Shown in pieces: positions 17,520 to 25,982 of a stretch of DNA of 64,000 bases. Numbering within the stretch: the stretch's first letter is position 1; each line of letters starts with the position of its first letter. Under the pieces are notes generated by a model. It was given only the letters and a program-made list of their open reading frames with translations. It had not been told where the DNA came from and ran no database searches. The DNA is taken from positions 62,001-126,000 of the forward strand of contig CAJXNP010000014.1 in assembly GCA_913057175.1 (NCBI GenBank). The letters are read 5' to 3'. The stretch is from an uncultured Cytophagales bacterium. GTDB lineage: Bacteria; Bacteroidota; Bacteroidia; Cytophagales; Cyclobacteriaceae. The position numbers and the translations under genes are program-made.

Positions 17520-18509
17520 ATGTCAAAAGCGCAAAAAATTATTTCTGAAGAGGTTAAAAATTCCAATATCAAATTAGATGATGAGAATTTAATTTTTGTG
17601 GGAGGAATTGCCCGATCTGGCACAACGTTGGTACAGAATGTAATTGACTCTCATTCTAAAATATTGGGATTGCCAGAGTTCAAGAATACGGAAAGAATCA
17701 TCTATCTACACAGGCAAATGAAAGATGAGATTAAGAAAGGATTTATAGATTTAATATGCAATGAACAGGAGTTGGATTTATACTATAAGAACTTTATAAA
17801 ATCATTTTTTGCACCACTTAAGGAAGAGTATAATGTAGAATTCATAAGTGAAAAGCATCCACCAAATTTAAAAGTGTTTGATGATTTGATTCATCTATTT
17901 CCAAAATCAAAATTTGTTCTGGTAACAAGGGATCCAAGAGCCATTTTAAATTCAATGAAACATGTAAGGCATAGAGCCCGGAAAAAAAGATTAATTGCTC
18001 TTACTGGTAGTTGGAATGATATCACCAATCGGATAAAAAATGAATTTGAACTAACTTGTAAACTTTATGAAAAATATCCAAAGAAAATTTTTTTTATAAG
18101 ATATGAAGATATTGTGACTGATATTGAAGGTGTTACCAAGGATTTTTGCAGATATATGTCGATTGAATGGGAACCAGAAATGATGAGACCGGGGGACCAT
18201 GAGCATCTTAATGAAAAGGGTATGATTTCTGACTATAATGCTGCTTTCTATGACAAAGTATCTTTCAATAGAAATGCTGATACTTCATCTCTTTACAAAT
18301 GGAAGGATGAGTTGACAAAGCAGGAAAAAAACGATATATACGATTTGCTTAAATCAAGTGGAATTGAAAATAAATTTGGCTATAAATTATCAAAAGAACC
18401 AATGAGTATTTTTGACCATATTAGTGGCATAACCATAAGCGCTTCTCAAAAATTGGTTCGTATTTTTTATATAATTCAAAGATATGCTCAAAAATTTAAT
18501 CGGATTTAA
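17520..18509 (+). CDS. Sulfotransferase family protein, copy 1 (TPST-like)
   Basis: This 329-residue protein has no signal peptide. The PAPS 5'-phosphosulfate loop is VGGIARSGTTLVQ (about residues 27-39) and the 3'-phosphate motif is TRDPRAILNS (R137, D138, R140, S145). The layout resembles tyrosylprotein-sulfotransferase-like (Sulfotransfer_3) proteins. In this copy the usual Pro of PRSGTT is Ala. It should transfer sulfate from PAPS to a hydroxyl of a glycan, protein or small molecule; the acceptor is unknown. It aligns without gaps to the second copy at 19037, about six residues in ten being identical by eye. The gene is more AT-rich than the glycosidases upstream, and no PAPS-synthesis genes are present in the window. 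Confidence 0.82.
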   Translation: MSKAQKIISEEVKNSNIKLDDENLIFVGGIARSGTTLVQNVIDSHSKILGLPEFKNTERIIYLHRQMKDEIKKGFIDLICNEQELDLYYKNFIKSFFAPLKEEYNVEFISEKHPPNLKVFDDLIHLFPKSKFVLVTRDPRAILNSMKHVRHRARKKRLIALTGSWNDITNRIKNEFELTCKLYEKYPKKIFFIRYEDIVTDIEGVTKDFCRYMSIEWEPEMMRPGDHEHLNEKGMISDYNAAFYDKVSFNRNADTSSLYKWKDELTKQEKNDIYDLLKSSGIENKFGYKLSKEPMSIFDHISGITISASQKLVRIFYIIQRYAQKFNRI

Positions 18510-18750
18510 TTTAAAGCTTTATAATTCTGTTAGTTAAATAATTTATGTGCCTCATGCATAAGCTGGATTTTTTATCCAATGTTAGGACTTTTAACTTTAC
18601 GGTCAAATTACTTATGTTACTGAGACTAAAATTTATGTTCTTTTTTCGCGCCAGTCGAAAAATGTAATAACCAAAAAATGGAGCAGTCAATTTTTAATAG
18701 TCGAATAAAATAAAGTAAACCTCAAAACACATATATCCAATGGCAATGAG
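18510..18750. other. Non-coding spacer between sulfotransferase copies (left part)
   Basis: No open gene, RNA or clear hairpin is visible here. The sequence is AT-rich and precedes the VOC-gene remnant, so it probably consists of decayed duplicated DNA. Confidence 0.5.
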
Positions 18751-18834
18751 CAGGGGCCATGATTAGTCACCGAGGTAGACAATCTATGTGACTTTCTTCT
18801 TCAGGTTTGTAAATGTGTCAATCCAATGTTATAA
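18751..18834 (+). pseudogene. Remnant of the 3' end of a duplicated VOC gene
   Basis: Read in frame, these 28 codons end LLQVCKCVNPML plus a stop codon. The intact VOC gene ends ALQLCKRGNPMI plus a stop codon. Over the last 36 bases 29 positions agree, and weaker agreement continues upstream. An in-frame TGA at 18760-18762 and the loss of all earlier codons show that it is broken. It occupies the same place relative to sulfotransferase copy 2 (about 200 bases upstream) as the intact gene does to copy 1 (about 190 bases). The tandem duplication therefore covered both genes, and this VOC copy then decayed. Confidence 0.6.
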
Positions 18835-19036
18835 ATTCACAAACTAAATTTATTTTTTATGAAAATGAAGAATTTAGACTTACTTATGGTTTTCCAATTT
18901 CTTTTCTTATATTAATAGCATCCTAATTTGCATTTGTCCATAGGTTATCTTCGGGGAGATTTGACCAAATCCACATGTTATTTTATCCTTCCTGTTTTAC
19001 AATTGCTTAGTGCCAATCATCTAAATATGAGGTGTA
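18835..19036. other. Spacer upstream of sulfotransferase copy 2
   Basis: No gene is seen. It shares scattered stretches with the 17334-17519 spacer upstream of copy 1, for example TTTTCC-rich and CTTAG-containing runs, as expected from an old duplication. A promoter for copy 2 may lie here but none is clear. Confidence 0.35.
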
Positions 19037-20026
19037 ATGAGTATCGCGCAAAAAGTAGTAGCTGACAGAGTAAATGCCAATATTCTTAACTTAAGTGATG
19101 ATAGCCTGATCTTTGTCGGGGGAATTCCTCGTTCCGGAACAACCCTGGTTCAGAATGTAATTGATTCGCATTCTAAAATATTAGGACTGCCTGAATTCAA
19201 AAATATTCATAGGATCATCAATCTTCAAAGACAAATGAAAGATGAGGTCAAGAAGGGATTTATAGATTTGATTTGTACAGAGCAGGAATTAAATTCTTAT
19301 TTTAAAAGTTTCATAAAATCCTTTTTCGAACCTCTAAAGAAAAAACATGGGTATGAGTATATCAGCGAGAAGACACCACAGAATTTACTCGTTTTTCAAG
19401 ATTTAATTGAGCTTTTTCCTAAATCAAAATTTGTTTTGGTAGTCAGAGATCCAAGGGCGATTGTTAATTCAACAAAAAAAGTAAATGAGCGAGCCCGGAA
19501 ACAAAAAGTACAATCAGCAGTCGGTAGTTTTTATGAGTATACTAACAAGATCAGAGAGCAATATCAATTAACAAATAAACTCATAAAAAAATACCCGGAT
19601 AAAATTTTCTTTATCAGGTATGAGGATTTAGTCAATGATATTGAAAGAATCACTAAAGATTTTTGCCAATACATGTCGATTAATTGGGAACCCGAAATGA
19701 TGAAACCTGGTGAACAACATCATTTAAATGAAAAGGGAATGTTGACTGACTATAATAAGGCCTATTATGATAAAAAATTATTTGGTAGAAATGCAGATAG
19801 TTCATCACTTTATAAGTGGAAAAAAGAACTAACAAAACGTGAAAAGAACTATATATACAAGCTGTTTAAAAGAGAAAGGCTTGAATATAAATTTGGTTAT
19901 CAACTGGAAAAAGAGCCAATGAGTATGATTGATCACATTTACAGTACAACCAAAAATGCCTCAGAAAAAATGGTCAGAATTTATTACTTGATACAAAGAT
20001 ATGTGAGGAAATTTAGCAGGATTTAA
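19037..20026 (+). CDS. Sulfotransferase family protein, copy 2 (TPST-like)
   Basis: This 329-residue protein has exactly the length of copy 1 and aligns to it end to end. The PAPS loop is the canonical GGIPRSGTTLVQ and the 3'-phosphate motif is VRDPRAIVNS. Both copies keep VIDSHSKILGLPEFKN and the central IFFIRYED and WEPEMM segments, so both are probably functional. Differences cluster around residues 150-180 and 340-380 in nucleotide-codon terms towards the C-terminus, which may reflect different acceptors. It ends 20 bases before the convergent ackA stop codon with no obvious terminator between them. The acceptor is unknown; exopolysaccharide or protein sulfation are both possible. Confidence 0.82.
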   Translation: MSIAQKVVADRVNANILNLSDDSLIFVGGIPRSGTTLVQNVIDSHSKILGLPEFKNIHRIINLQRQMKDEVKKGFIDLICTEQELNSYFKSFIKSFFEPLKKKHGYEYISEKTPQNLLVFQDLIELFPKSKFVLVVRDPRAIVNSTKKVNERARKQKVQSAVGSFYEYTNKIREQYQLTNKLIKKYPDKIFFIRYEDLVNDIERITKDFCQYMSINWEPEMMKPGEQHHLNEKGMLTDYNKAYYDKKLFGRNADSSSLYKWKKELTKREKNYIYKLFKRERLEYKFGYQLEKEPMSMIDHIYSTTKNASEKMVRIYYLIQRYVRKFSRI

Positions 20027-20046
20027 CACTTCCTTCATTATTAAGA

Positions 20047-21243
20047 TTAAGCCAGTAATCTCATGGTTTCATTGGCAATAACCAATTCTTCATCTGTTGG
20101 GACGACCAAAACTTTAGTGGGAGAGTCATTATCGGTTATGCATTCTAATTTCCCTCGTGTTTTTTCATTTATTTTTTCATCGAATTTTAATCCGATAAAT
20201 GCCAGCCTTTCACAAATACTTTTTCTGGTTTTTGCAGAGTTTTCTCCAATTCCACCGGTAAAAACGATGATATCGACACTACCCATTACTGCTGTATATG
20301 AGCCAATGTATTTGAGTATGCGATAATAGAACACCTCTAAAGCCAGTTTTGCTCTTTCATTGCCTTCGTCCGAGGCTTTTTCAACCTCCCTCATGTCGGA
20401 TGAAATTCCGGAGATTCCAAGCAATCCGCTGTGTTTGTTGATGAGCGTATTGGCAGAAGCAACACTTAGCTCTTCTTTCTCAATGAGGTATGTCAATACT
20501 CCCAGATCGAGATCGCCTGAACGTGTTCCCATCATCATGCCTTCCACGGGAGTCAAGCCCATGGATGTGTCAATAGATTTTCCATTTTTGATGGCAGTAA
20601 TAGAAGCCCCGTTTCCAAGGTGGCAAGTTATGATTCGCTGTTTCGTATAATCAACTCCCAAAAATTCACAGGCCGTTTTTGAAACATAATAATGGCTTGT
20701 TCCATGGAAACCGTATCGCCTCAATCCATATTTTTTGTACAATGAATAGGGGATGGCATACATATAAGCATAGTCTGGCATGGTTTGGTGAAATGCCGTA
20801 TCAAAAATTGCTGTTTGAGGCGCATCAGGCAAAAATTCTTTCATGGCATAAATCCCCTTTAGATTAGGAGGATTATGAAGTGGCGCCAACTGTGAGCATT
20901 TTTCAATCTTTGAAATGGAATCATCGTCAAGTATGACACTGGATTGGAAATACTCTCCTCCATGAACAACCCTATGTCCCACAGCGTCAATTTCGCTTAA
21001 ATCTTTTATAGATCCATGCTTTTTGCTGACCAAAACACCCAGGACAAATTCAATTCCTGCCTGGTGATCGACTATTTCTCCTTCTAGTTCTACTTTGTCT
21101 CCATCACTTCGGGTATGAGTGAGAGTCGATCCGGCCAGACCAATTTTATCAACGATTCCCTTAGCCAGTACCTGACTTTTTTTCATATCGTAAAACTGAT
21201 ATTTAATGGAGGAACTTCCGGAATTTAGAACGAGTACTTTCAT
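20047..21243 (-). CDS. ackA: Acetate kinase
   Basis: This 398-residue protein has the expected AckA length and motifs: the N-terminal phosphate-binding VLNSGSSSIKYQFYD, VGHRVVHGGE, FDTAFHQTMP, GFHGTSHYYVS, ITCHLGNGASI, and GGIGENSAKTR near the C-terminus. It interconverts acetyl phosphate plus ADP with acetate plus ATP in the cytoplasm. It is the last gene of a minus-strand cluster: pta at 22353-23357, then a 3-hydroxyacyl-CoA dehydrogenase, then ackA after a 135-base gap. With pta it forms the overflow route from acetyl-CoA to acetate, or the reverse assimilation route. It converges with sulfotransferase copy 2. Confidence 0.97.
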   Translation of the reverse strand: MKVLVLNSGSSSIKYQFYDMKKSQVLAKGIVDKIGLAGSTLTHTRSDGDKVELEGEIVDHQAGIEFVLGVLVSKKHGSIKDLSEIDAVGHRVVHGGEYFQSSVILDDDSISKIEKCSQLAPLHNPPNLKGIYAMKEFLPDAPQTAIFDTAFHQTMPDYAYMYAIPYSLYKKYGLRRYGFHGTSHYYVSKTACEFLGVDYTKQRIITCHLGNGASITAIKNGKSIDTSMGLTPVEGMMMGTRSGDLDLGVLTYLIEKEELSVASANTLINKHSGLLGISGISSDMREVEKASDEGNERAKLALEVFYYRILKYIGSYTAVMGSVDIIVFTGGIGENSAKTRKSICERLAFIGLKFDEKINEKTRGKLECITDNDSPTKVLVVPTDEELVIANETMRLLA

Positions 21244-21378
21244 TTAATTGCTTTCAAGTATTTTATAAGACGTTTTAATAGATTATTGCAAGGAGCAGAG
21301 AGCATAGGGCAGAGAGAAAATTGCAATTTTACTATTCACTTAATTCGCTTAGTCAACTGGTTAACTCAATAACTAACT

Positions 21379-22335
21379 TCAAACAACCTTCCTCCCTTCC
21401 TCATTATATTCATAAAAACCAATGCCTGTATCTCTACCAAGGTGATTTGCACGTAGTTTTTTCATTAGCATGGGGCTGGCTTTGTATTTCAGATCGCCAT
21501 ATTCGCGATACATGTTTTCCAACCATCTGACTACCAAATCGATACCTATTTTATCGGCCAATTCAAATGGTCCTAGCGGAAAGCCAAATCCCAATTTCAT
21601 GGTAGCATCAATATCCTCCATTTTGCCTACACCTTCCATTAAAATTCGGCATGCCTCATTGATCAATGGAGCAATTAATCGTGTGCTGATAATACCAGGT
21701 GACTCAATAACCGGGATAACTCTTTTCCCAAATATCTTTGCGAATTTACATGCCCTGTCATACGTAGCATCATTGGTATGCAAACCCCTGGCAATTTCAA
21801 CAACCTGTGCTTTGTCGGCCGGAGATAAAAAATGCATACTCACACATCTTTCGGGATTCTTCAGCTCCGATGATAATTCCGTTATGACAAGAGTTGTGGA
21901 ATTAGTGGCAATGATACTTTCCTCTGAAATGTGATCTTCAATCTCTCTGAATATTTCCTTTCTTAAATCGACAACGTTTTCCCTAGACCTGGTTTTAACC
22001 GCTTCAATTACTATATCGGAATCTTTAAGAATATCAAATTTTGTTGATCCTTTTATTCTTGAAAGAATGGCTCTTTTTTCACTTTCTGTCATGCCCCATC
22101 CATGAATCATATCGTTAAGATCACGAGTTATTTCCGTAATCGCCTGTTTGATCTTCTTGTCCGAAACTTCCACAAAGCGAACCTCGATTCCATGGGCACT
22201 TACCATCCTGGTAATTTCCTGACCAAGTATACCGCAACCGATAATACCGACTTTTTTAAATGAGCTACTGCTGGTATTTACTTTTTTGACAGATTTAAGA
22301 GCATATTCTTCAATCGGTTCCACTGGAATTGACAT
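21379..22335 (-). CDS. 3-hydroxyacyl-CoA (3-hydroxybutyryl-CoA) dehydrogenase
   Basis: This 318-residue protein has an N-terminal extension of about 25 residues and then a Rossmann domain with VGIIGCGILGQE (G33, G35, G38). The catalytic region includes TNSTTLVITEL and H168 in SMHFLSPADKAQVVEI. The C-terminal dimerisation domain contains STRLIAPLINEACRIL and GFGFPLGPFELAD. It oxidises 3-hydroxyacyl-CoA with NAD+ or reduces the 3-keto form. The usual catalytic-loop motif is MHFFNPV; here it reads MHFLSPA, a small change that keeps the His. It sits between pta and ackA, 17 bases downstream of pta, which hints at a C4-CoA function linked to acetyl-CoA balance. A role in butyrate or polyhydroxybutyrate chemistry is possible, but no partner genes are seen. 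Confidence 0.9.
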   Translation of the reverse strand: MSIPVEPIEEYALKSVKKVNTSSSSFKKVGIIGCGILGQEITRMVSAHGIEVRFVEVSDKKIKQAITEITRDLNDMIHGWGMTESEKRAILSRIKGSTKFDILKDSDIVIEAVKTRSRENVVDLRKEIFREIEDHISEESIIATNSTTLVITELSSELKNPERCVSMHFLSPADKAQVVEIARGLHTNDATYDRACKFAKIFGKRVIPVIESPGIISTRLIAPLINEACRILMEGVGKMEDIDATMKLGFGFPLGPFELADKIGIDLVVRWLENMYREYGDLKYKASPMLMKKLRANHLGRDTGIGFYEYNEEGRKVV

Positions 22336-22352
22336 AATTCTTTATTGAGTTT

Positions 22353-23357
22353 TTATTTTTTGGCATATGACTGATTGGCCGTAATGGCTATCATATTGAC
22401 GATATCTTCTACTGAGCAACCCCTGGACAAATCATTAATAGGTGCTGCCATCCCCTGCAGGATCGGACCAATGGCTTCTGCTCCTGCCAATCTCTGAACG
22501 AGCTTATAGGCAATGTTTCCCGATTCGAGATTGGGGAAAACCAGTACATTGGCTTTTCCGGCAATTGGACTATCTGGCGCCTTGCTCATCCCAATTGCTT
22601 CGATGATCGCAGCATCTGCCTGAAGCTCTCCATCAATTGCCAAATTGGGTTTTTGAGCTTTTACTAAATTGGTTGCTTCTACCACTTTGTCAACGACCTC
22701 ATGTCTGGCACTTCCTTTTGTTGAGAAGCTAAGCATTGCAACACGTGGTTCGATGCCAACCAGAGTTTGGGTGGTTTCGGCTGTAGCAATAGCAATTTCA
22801 GCTAATTGTCTGGCATCCGGAACAGGGTGTACAGCACAATCCGCAAATACCATGATACCGTTTTCACCAAATTCCTTTTTAGGTACGATCATAATAAATG
22901 CACCTGAAACTACGCTGATGCCCGGAGCAGTTTTTACGAATTGGAATGCTGGTCTCAACACATCACCTGTTGCGTTGTTTGCCCCGGCAACTTCCCCGTC
23001 AGCATCGCCATTTTTGATCATGATGGTGGAAAGATAAAGAGGGTTGAGCAGGAGCTTTTCTGCATCATCTTCTGTTAATCCTTTGTTCTTCCTTAATTCA
23101 ACCATCAACTGAACATATTCATCCTTTTTTGCATTAAATGATGGATCAATGATTTCGGCTTGAGTTATATTTTTCAGTCCTAACTTTTCAGAAGAATGAA
23201 GAATGAGCCCTTCATTTCCTAATAATATAATTTTTGCTAATTCCTTTTCGATCACATAGTCAGCAGCGCGAAGTGTCCGCTCTTCTGTCCCTTCCGGCAA
23301 AACGATCCTTTGCTGATATCGCCGGGCGTTTTCCCTGATTTTGTAAAGAAGATCCAT
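22353..23357 (-). CDS. pta: Phosphate acetyltransferase
   Basis: This 334-residue protein is the short Pta form, lacking the N-terminal DRTGG/P-loop extension of enterobacterial Pta. It starts [23 protein letters not shown]. Typical motifs follow: [46 protein letters not shown] and [20 protein letters not shown]. It converts acetyl-CoA and phosphate to acetyl phosphate in the cytoplasm. It is the first gene of the pta - hydroxyacyl-CoA dehydrogenase - ackA cluster. The 80-base gap to the CapA-like gene, also on the minus strand, probably contains the cluster's promoter. Confidence 0.96.
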   Translation of the reverse strand: MDLLYKIRENARRYQQRIVLPEGTEERTLRAADYVIEKELAKIILLGNEGLILHSSEKLGLKNITQAEIIDPSFNAKKDEYVQLMVELRKNKGLTEDDAEKLLLNPLYLSTIMIKNGDADGEVAGANNATGDVLRPAFQFVKTAPGISVVSGAFIMIVPKKEFGENGIMVFADCAVHPVPDARQLAEIAIATAETTQTLVGIEPRVAMLSFSTKGSARHEVVDKVVEATNLVKAQKPNLAIDGELQADAAIIEAIGMSKAPDSPIAGKANVLVFPNLESGNIAYKLVQRLAGAEAIGPILQGMAAPINDLSRGCSVEDIVNMIAITANQSYAKK

Positions 23358-23437
23358 ATTGTTTGGTAAGGTAAACTTTGTGCAAGATTTGGTTTATCTT
23401 TTTCTCTTGCAATGACAATTGTTATGCTTTGAAGGTA

Positions 23438-24910
23438 TTAATTAATTTCCCTCTCTACAATGTATGCGTCCTTGAATTTTGTTTCATTCAGAATAATGAG
23501 CAATTGATCCTCCGCTTCCTGCATAGAAGAGTAGTCTCCCGACAAATACCTGGTCATTCCGTTTACCTTTTCTTTGTAAATGGTTGGAAAATATTTTCGG
23601 CTAAATGACGACGATTTCAAATTATTTTCGGATACAATTAATTGGATCCTAAAGGTTGTTTTAGGATTGCTATTTTGAGCAAAAGAATGGTTTGTTCCTG
23701 TTTTAGTTTTGGATTGATTATTCAAAATAAGTTTAGTCGTTAGATGGTCTTCCTTTGATTTTCTGTATACAAATTCAGCCTTATGATTATAAAAGGGAAG
23801 GTGGAAGACCGGGTATTTATATTCCTTTATCAAGCCCTTGTTTTCATTTTGGAATAATTGTCTTGAATCGGTAAGGAATAATTCCATTTGATCCAAATCA
23901 CTTTTATCGCTCAATAGTTCTCTTGAAGAATGTTGCGCAGCCGGTAAAATGAAATATTCGCTGTGACTTCCGGATGGTTTCTTGTAAACCCAGGTTAGCT
24001 GATAACCTGCTTCTGCAATTTTGTGATCTCTGCTCACAGGATCGATCTCAACTTCAACTGAGAAGATCATCCCACCATCTTTGTAGCGGTCCCTTTGATT
24101 TGAGACAAAGTTTCCTAAGGAATAGACGACAAGAAAATCCTCGTCCCATTCATTTGGTTGCAGAACATGGGGATGTGAACCGATGACCATATCAACTCCG
24201 TTTTTTCGGCAGAATTCCGTAAGCATTTTTTGCTCTTCGTTGGGTAATCTTTTGTATTCCCAACCCCAATGCACAAATAAAATTGTCAGATCGGGATTCA
24301 CTTTAGCTGCATTTTTTAGGTCGAGTTTAATTTGTGTTGTATCAATCAGGTTGACGATATTCGGTTCTGTTACCGGAATTCCATTCGTTCCGTATGTGTA
24401 ATTCAGCAAAGCAATTCTTGCTCCTTTTTTTTCGATGATATATGGATAGGAAAAATTTCGCTCGTCCTGGTTGATAAATGTGCCAGTATGAGGAATCTTC
24501 AGGGAATCCAAAACCCTTATAGTGCGTTCCAGACCTTGTTGTCTTCGATCGAGGGAATGGTTATTGGCCGTGACGAGAATATCCACTCCACTTTGCTTTA
24601 AAGCAACCGCAAGCTCATCCGGAGCACTGAAAGTAGGATATCCACTGTATGGTTTTCCAGCCAGGGTCAATTCCAGATTGGCAATGGCAATATCTGCCTG
24701 GCGGATTGATGGGGCGATGTATTGCAGGCTTGGAAAATAGTTGTAATTATCATCAATGGGATTATATGCCCCTCTTATTTGCGGTCCATGTTGCATGATG
24801 TCCCCAATAAAGGAAAACCGGATCTTGATAGGATCATTAACCTGGGCTTGGGCCAGGATGGGAAATAAGAAGAAGAATGAAATGATAAACTGTTTGACCA
24901 TGCGCTGCAT
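23438..24910 (-). CDS. CapA-family (PGA_cap) metallophosphatase-like protein with SPOR-like C-terminus
   Basis: This 490-residue secreted protein has a signal peptide ending AQAQ; a second Met at codon 4 is also possible. The body (about 25-310) is a CapA/PGA_cap domain: FSFIGDIMQHGPQI, IANLELTLAG, VTANNHSLDR, LFVHWGWEYKR and VIGSHPHVLQP, with the metal-type Asp and His residues present. These proteins have a calcineurin-like fold and are linked to polyglutamate capsule or wall processes. About 100 poorly conserved residues follow. The last 74 residues (KTTFRIQLIV, then GMTRYLSGDYSSMQEAEDQL and KDAYIVERE) have the strand pattern of a SPOR domain, which binds denuded peptidoglycan. The combination suggests an envelope-located hydrolase near septa. 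Confidence 0.8.
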   Translation of the reverse strand: MQRMVKQFIISFFFLFPILAQAQVNDPIKIRFSFIGDIMQHGPQIRGAYNPIDDNYNYFPSLQYIAPSIRQADIAIANLELTLAGKPYSGYPTFSAPDELAVALKQSGVDILVTANNHSLDRRQQGLERTIRVLDSLKIPHTGTFINQDERNFSYPYIIEKKGARIALLNYTYGTNGIPVTEPNIVNLIDTTQIKLDLKNAAKVNPDLTILFVHWGWEYKRLPNEEQKMLTEFCRKNGVDMVIGSHPHVLQPNEWDEDFLVVYSLGNFVSNQRDRYKDGGMIFSVEVEIDPVSRDHKIAEAGYQLTWVYKKPSGSHSEYFILPAAQHSSRELLSDKSDLDQMELFLTDSRQLFQNENKGLIKEYKYPVFHLPFYNHKAEFVYRKSKEDHLTTKLILNNQSKTKTGTNHSFAQNSNPKTTFRIQLIVSENNLKSSSFSRKYFPTIYKEKVNGMTRYLSGDYSSMQEAEDQLLIILNETKFKDAYIVEREIN

Positions 24911-25048
24911 TCGAATAGGTTATTAAATTAATCCCAATCACTTAATTATAAAATGTAAAATAATGGACTTTTTATGAATTATTATTTACCAAAGATTTAC
25001 TTGTACATTTCTAAAAGTATACATCATAGTTATTTGAAAAATTTTACC

Positions 25049-25408
25049 ATGAAACACATAGGGATTTTAGTTTTTTTGTTCGTCTCAATGATATCAAATT
25101 CTTACTCCCAAAACTGCGATATTCAAATAGAGATATTACCTGAGCAATATATGTTTGGTACTGCCAAAGAAGTGAAAGAGGAAGTAAAAAAGATTGATGT
25201 ACAGTTCAAAGAGAATACAATGGAGGTCTTTTTACCGATCGATGGGAAGGGTTATTTACTTTCAGTATTAAATGAAAATTGCAAAGCGTATTGCAAGAGG
25301 CAGAAAAGAGTACGTCAGCTTCATTCAGGTGATGAGAAATTAGTTAAGAATCTAATCAAGGGTCGGGAGTCCGATATTGCCCGACAGTTGAAAAGTTGTG
25401 GGGGTTAG
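25049..25408 (+). CDS. Small secreted cysteine-containing hypothetical protein
   Basis: The start at 25049 gives a signal peptide (MKHIGILVFLFVSMISNSYS) directly followed by a mature chain of about 99 residues; an earlier in-frame ATG at 24974 would place 25 unlikely residues before it. The mature protein has four Cys, as NCDI, NENCKAYC and KSCGG at the end, so disulfides are likely. It is rich in Lys and Glu. No family is recognised. The next gene on the same strand, 87 bases downstream, is a haem-binding-type protein, so an envelope redox context is possible. Confidence 0.6.
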   Translation: MKHIGILVFLFVSMISNSYSQNCDIQIEILPEQYMFGTAKEVKEEVKKIDVQFKENTMEVFLPIDGKGYLLSVLNENCKAYCKRQKRVRQLHSGDEKLVKNLIKGRESDIARQLKSCGG

Positions 25409-25494
25409 TTACATTTTTAATTTTCTCAAAATCATAAAAAAGTAATTTTATTGTATTATTTTAATAGTGTTCAACTATTAAACCGTGCAATATT

Positions 25495-25869
25495 ATGTTC
25501 AAACTATTCCTTTCCCTGATTGTATTAATCGCATTAGCCTCCTCATTTACCTTTCGTCTAACAAAATCTACAGCAGATCTGGAGTTTCCTGAAAATGTAA
25601 AGGCCATCATCGATGACAAGTGTTACGGTTGTCACAGTGATAAAGGAAAATCGGATAAGGCAAAAGAAAAACTGATGTGGGATGAGCTTTCAGGCTTGTC
25701 AAAAATAAAGCTCATCAGTACCTTGGTAGATATTTCGGAAGTAACGGAAAAAATGGAGATGCCTCCTGAAAAATTTCTGAATGACCATCCCGAAAAGAAA
25801 CTGACAGAGGAAGAAGCTTCAATTCTGTACGAATGGGCGAACAGTTCTGCTCAAAAAGTTTTGGAATAA
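25495..25869 (+). CDS. Haem-binding-domain (cytochrome c-like) small exported protein
   Basis: This 124-residue protein has an N-terminal hydrophobic leader (MFKLFLSLIVLIALASS). A single CxxCH haem-attachment motif follows, in DDKCYGCHSDKGKSDKAK. The MWDELSGLSKIKL segment, the methionine-containing KMEMPPEKF and the C-terminal EASILYEWANSSAQ match the Haem_bd family found across Bacteroidota. It should be a periplasmic c-type haem protein; the partner and electron route are unknown. A second member of the family lies at 29006-29470, with the pectin genes GH105 and PL22 between them. A strong terminator (25931-25968) follows. Confidence 0.8.
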   Translation: MFKLFLSLIVLIALASSFTFRLTKSTADLEFPENVKAIIDDKCYGCHSDKGKSDKAKEKLMWDELSGLSKIKLISTLVDISEVTEKMEMPPEKFLNDHPEKKLTEEEASILYEWANSSAQKVLE

Positions 25870-25930
25870 CTGTTATTCATTCATTATCAGAAGATCAGGA
25901 TTATCTTCTAATCATTTTGAGGATATAAAT

Positions 25931-25968
25931 AAAAAACCTCTACCAGAGTTATGTGGTGAGGTTTTTTT
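25931..25968 (+). terminator. Intrinsic terminator between haem-binding gene and second GH105
   Basis: AAAAAACCTC pairs perfectly with GAGGTTTTTT, and inside it ACCA pairs with TGGT after a one-base bulge, around an 8-base loop. A seven-T run ends the stem. It ends 14 bases before the first possible ATG of the GH105 gene, so either the gene starts at 26004 or, as before GH28, the hairpin could attenuate it. Confidence 0.8.
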
Positions 25969-25982
25969 AATTTCATAACTTG

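Noticed and set aside
21470-21934. 154-codon plus-strand frame
   Set aside because: It is antisense to the hydroxyacyl-CoA dehydrogenase gene, whose motifs are complete.
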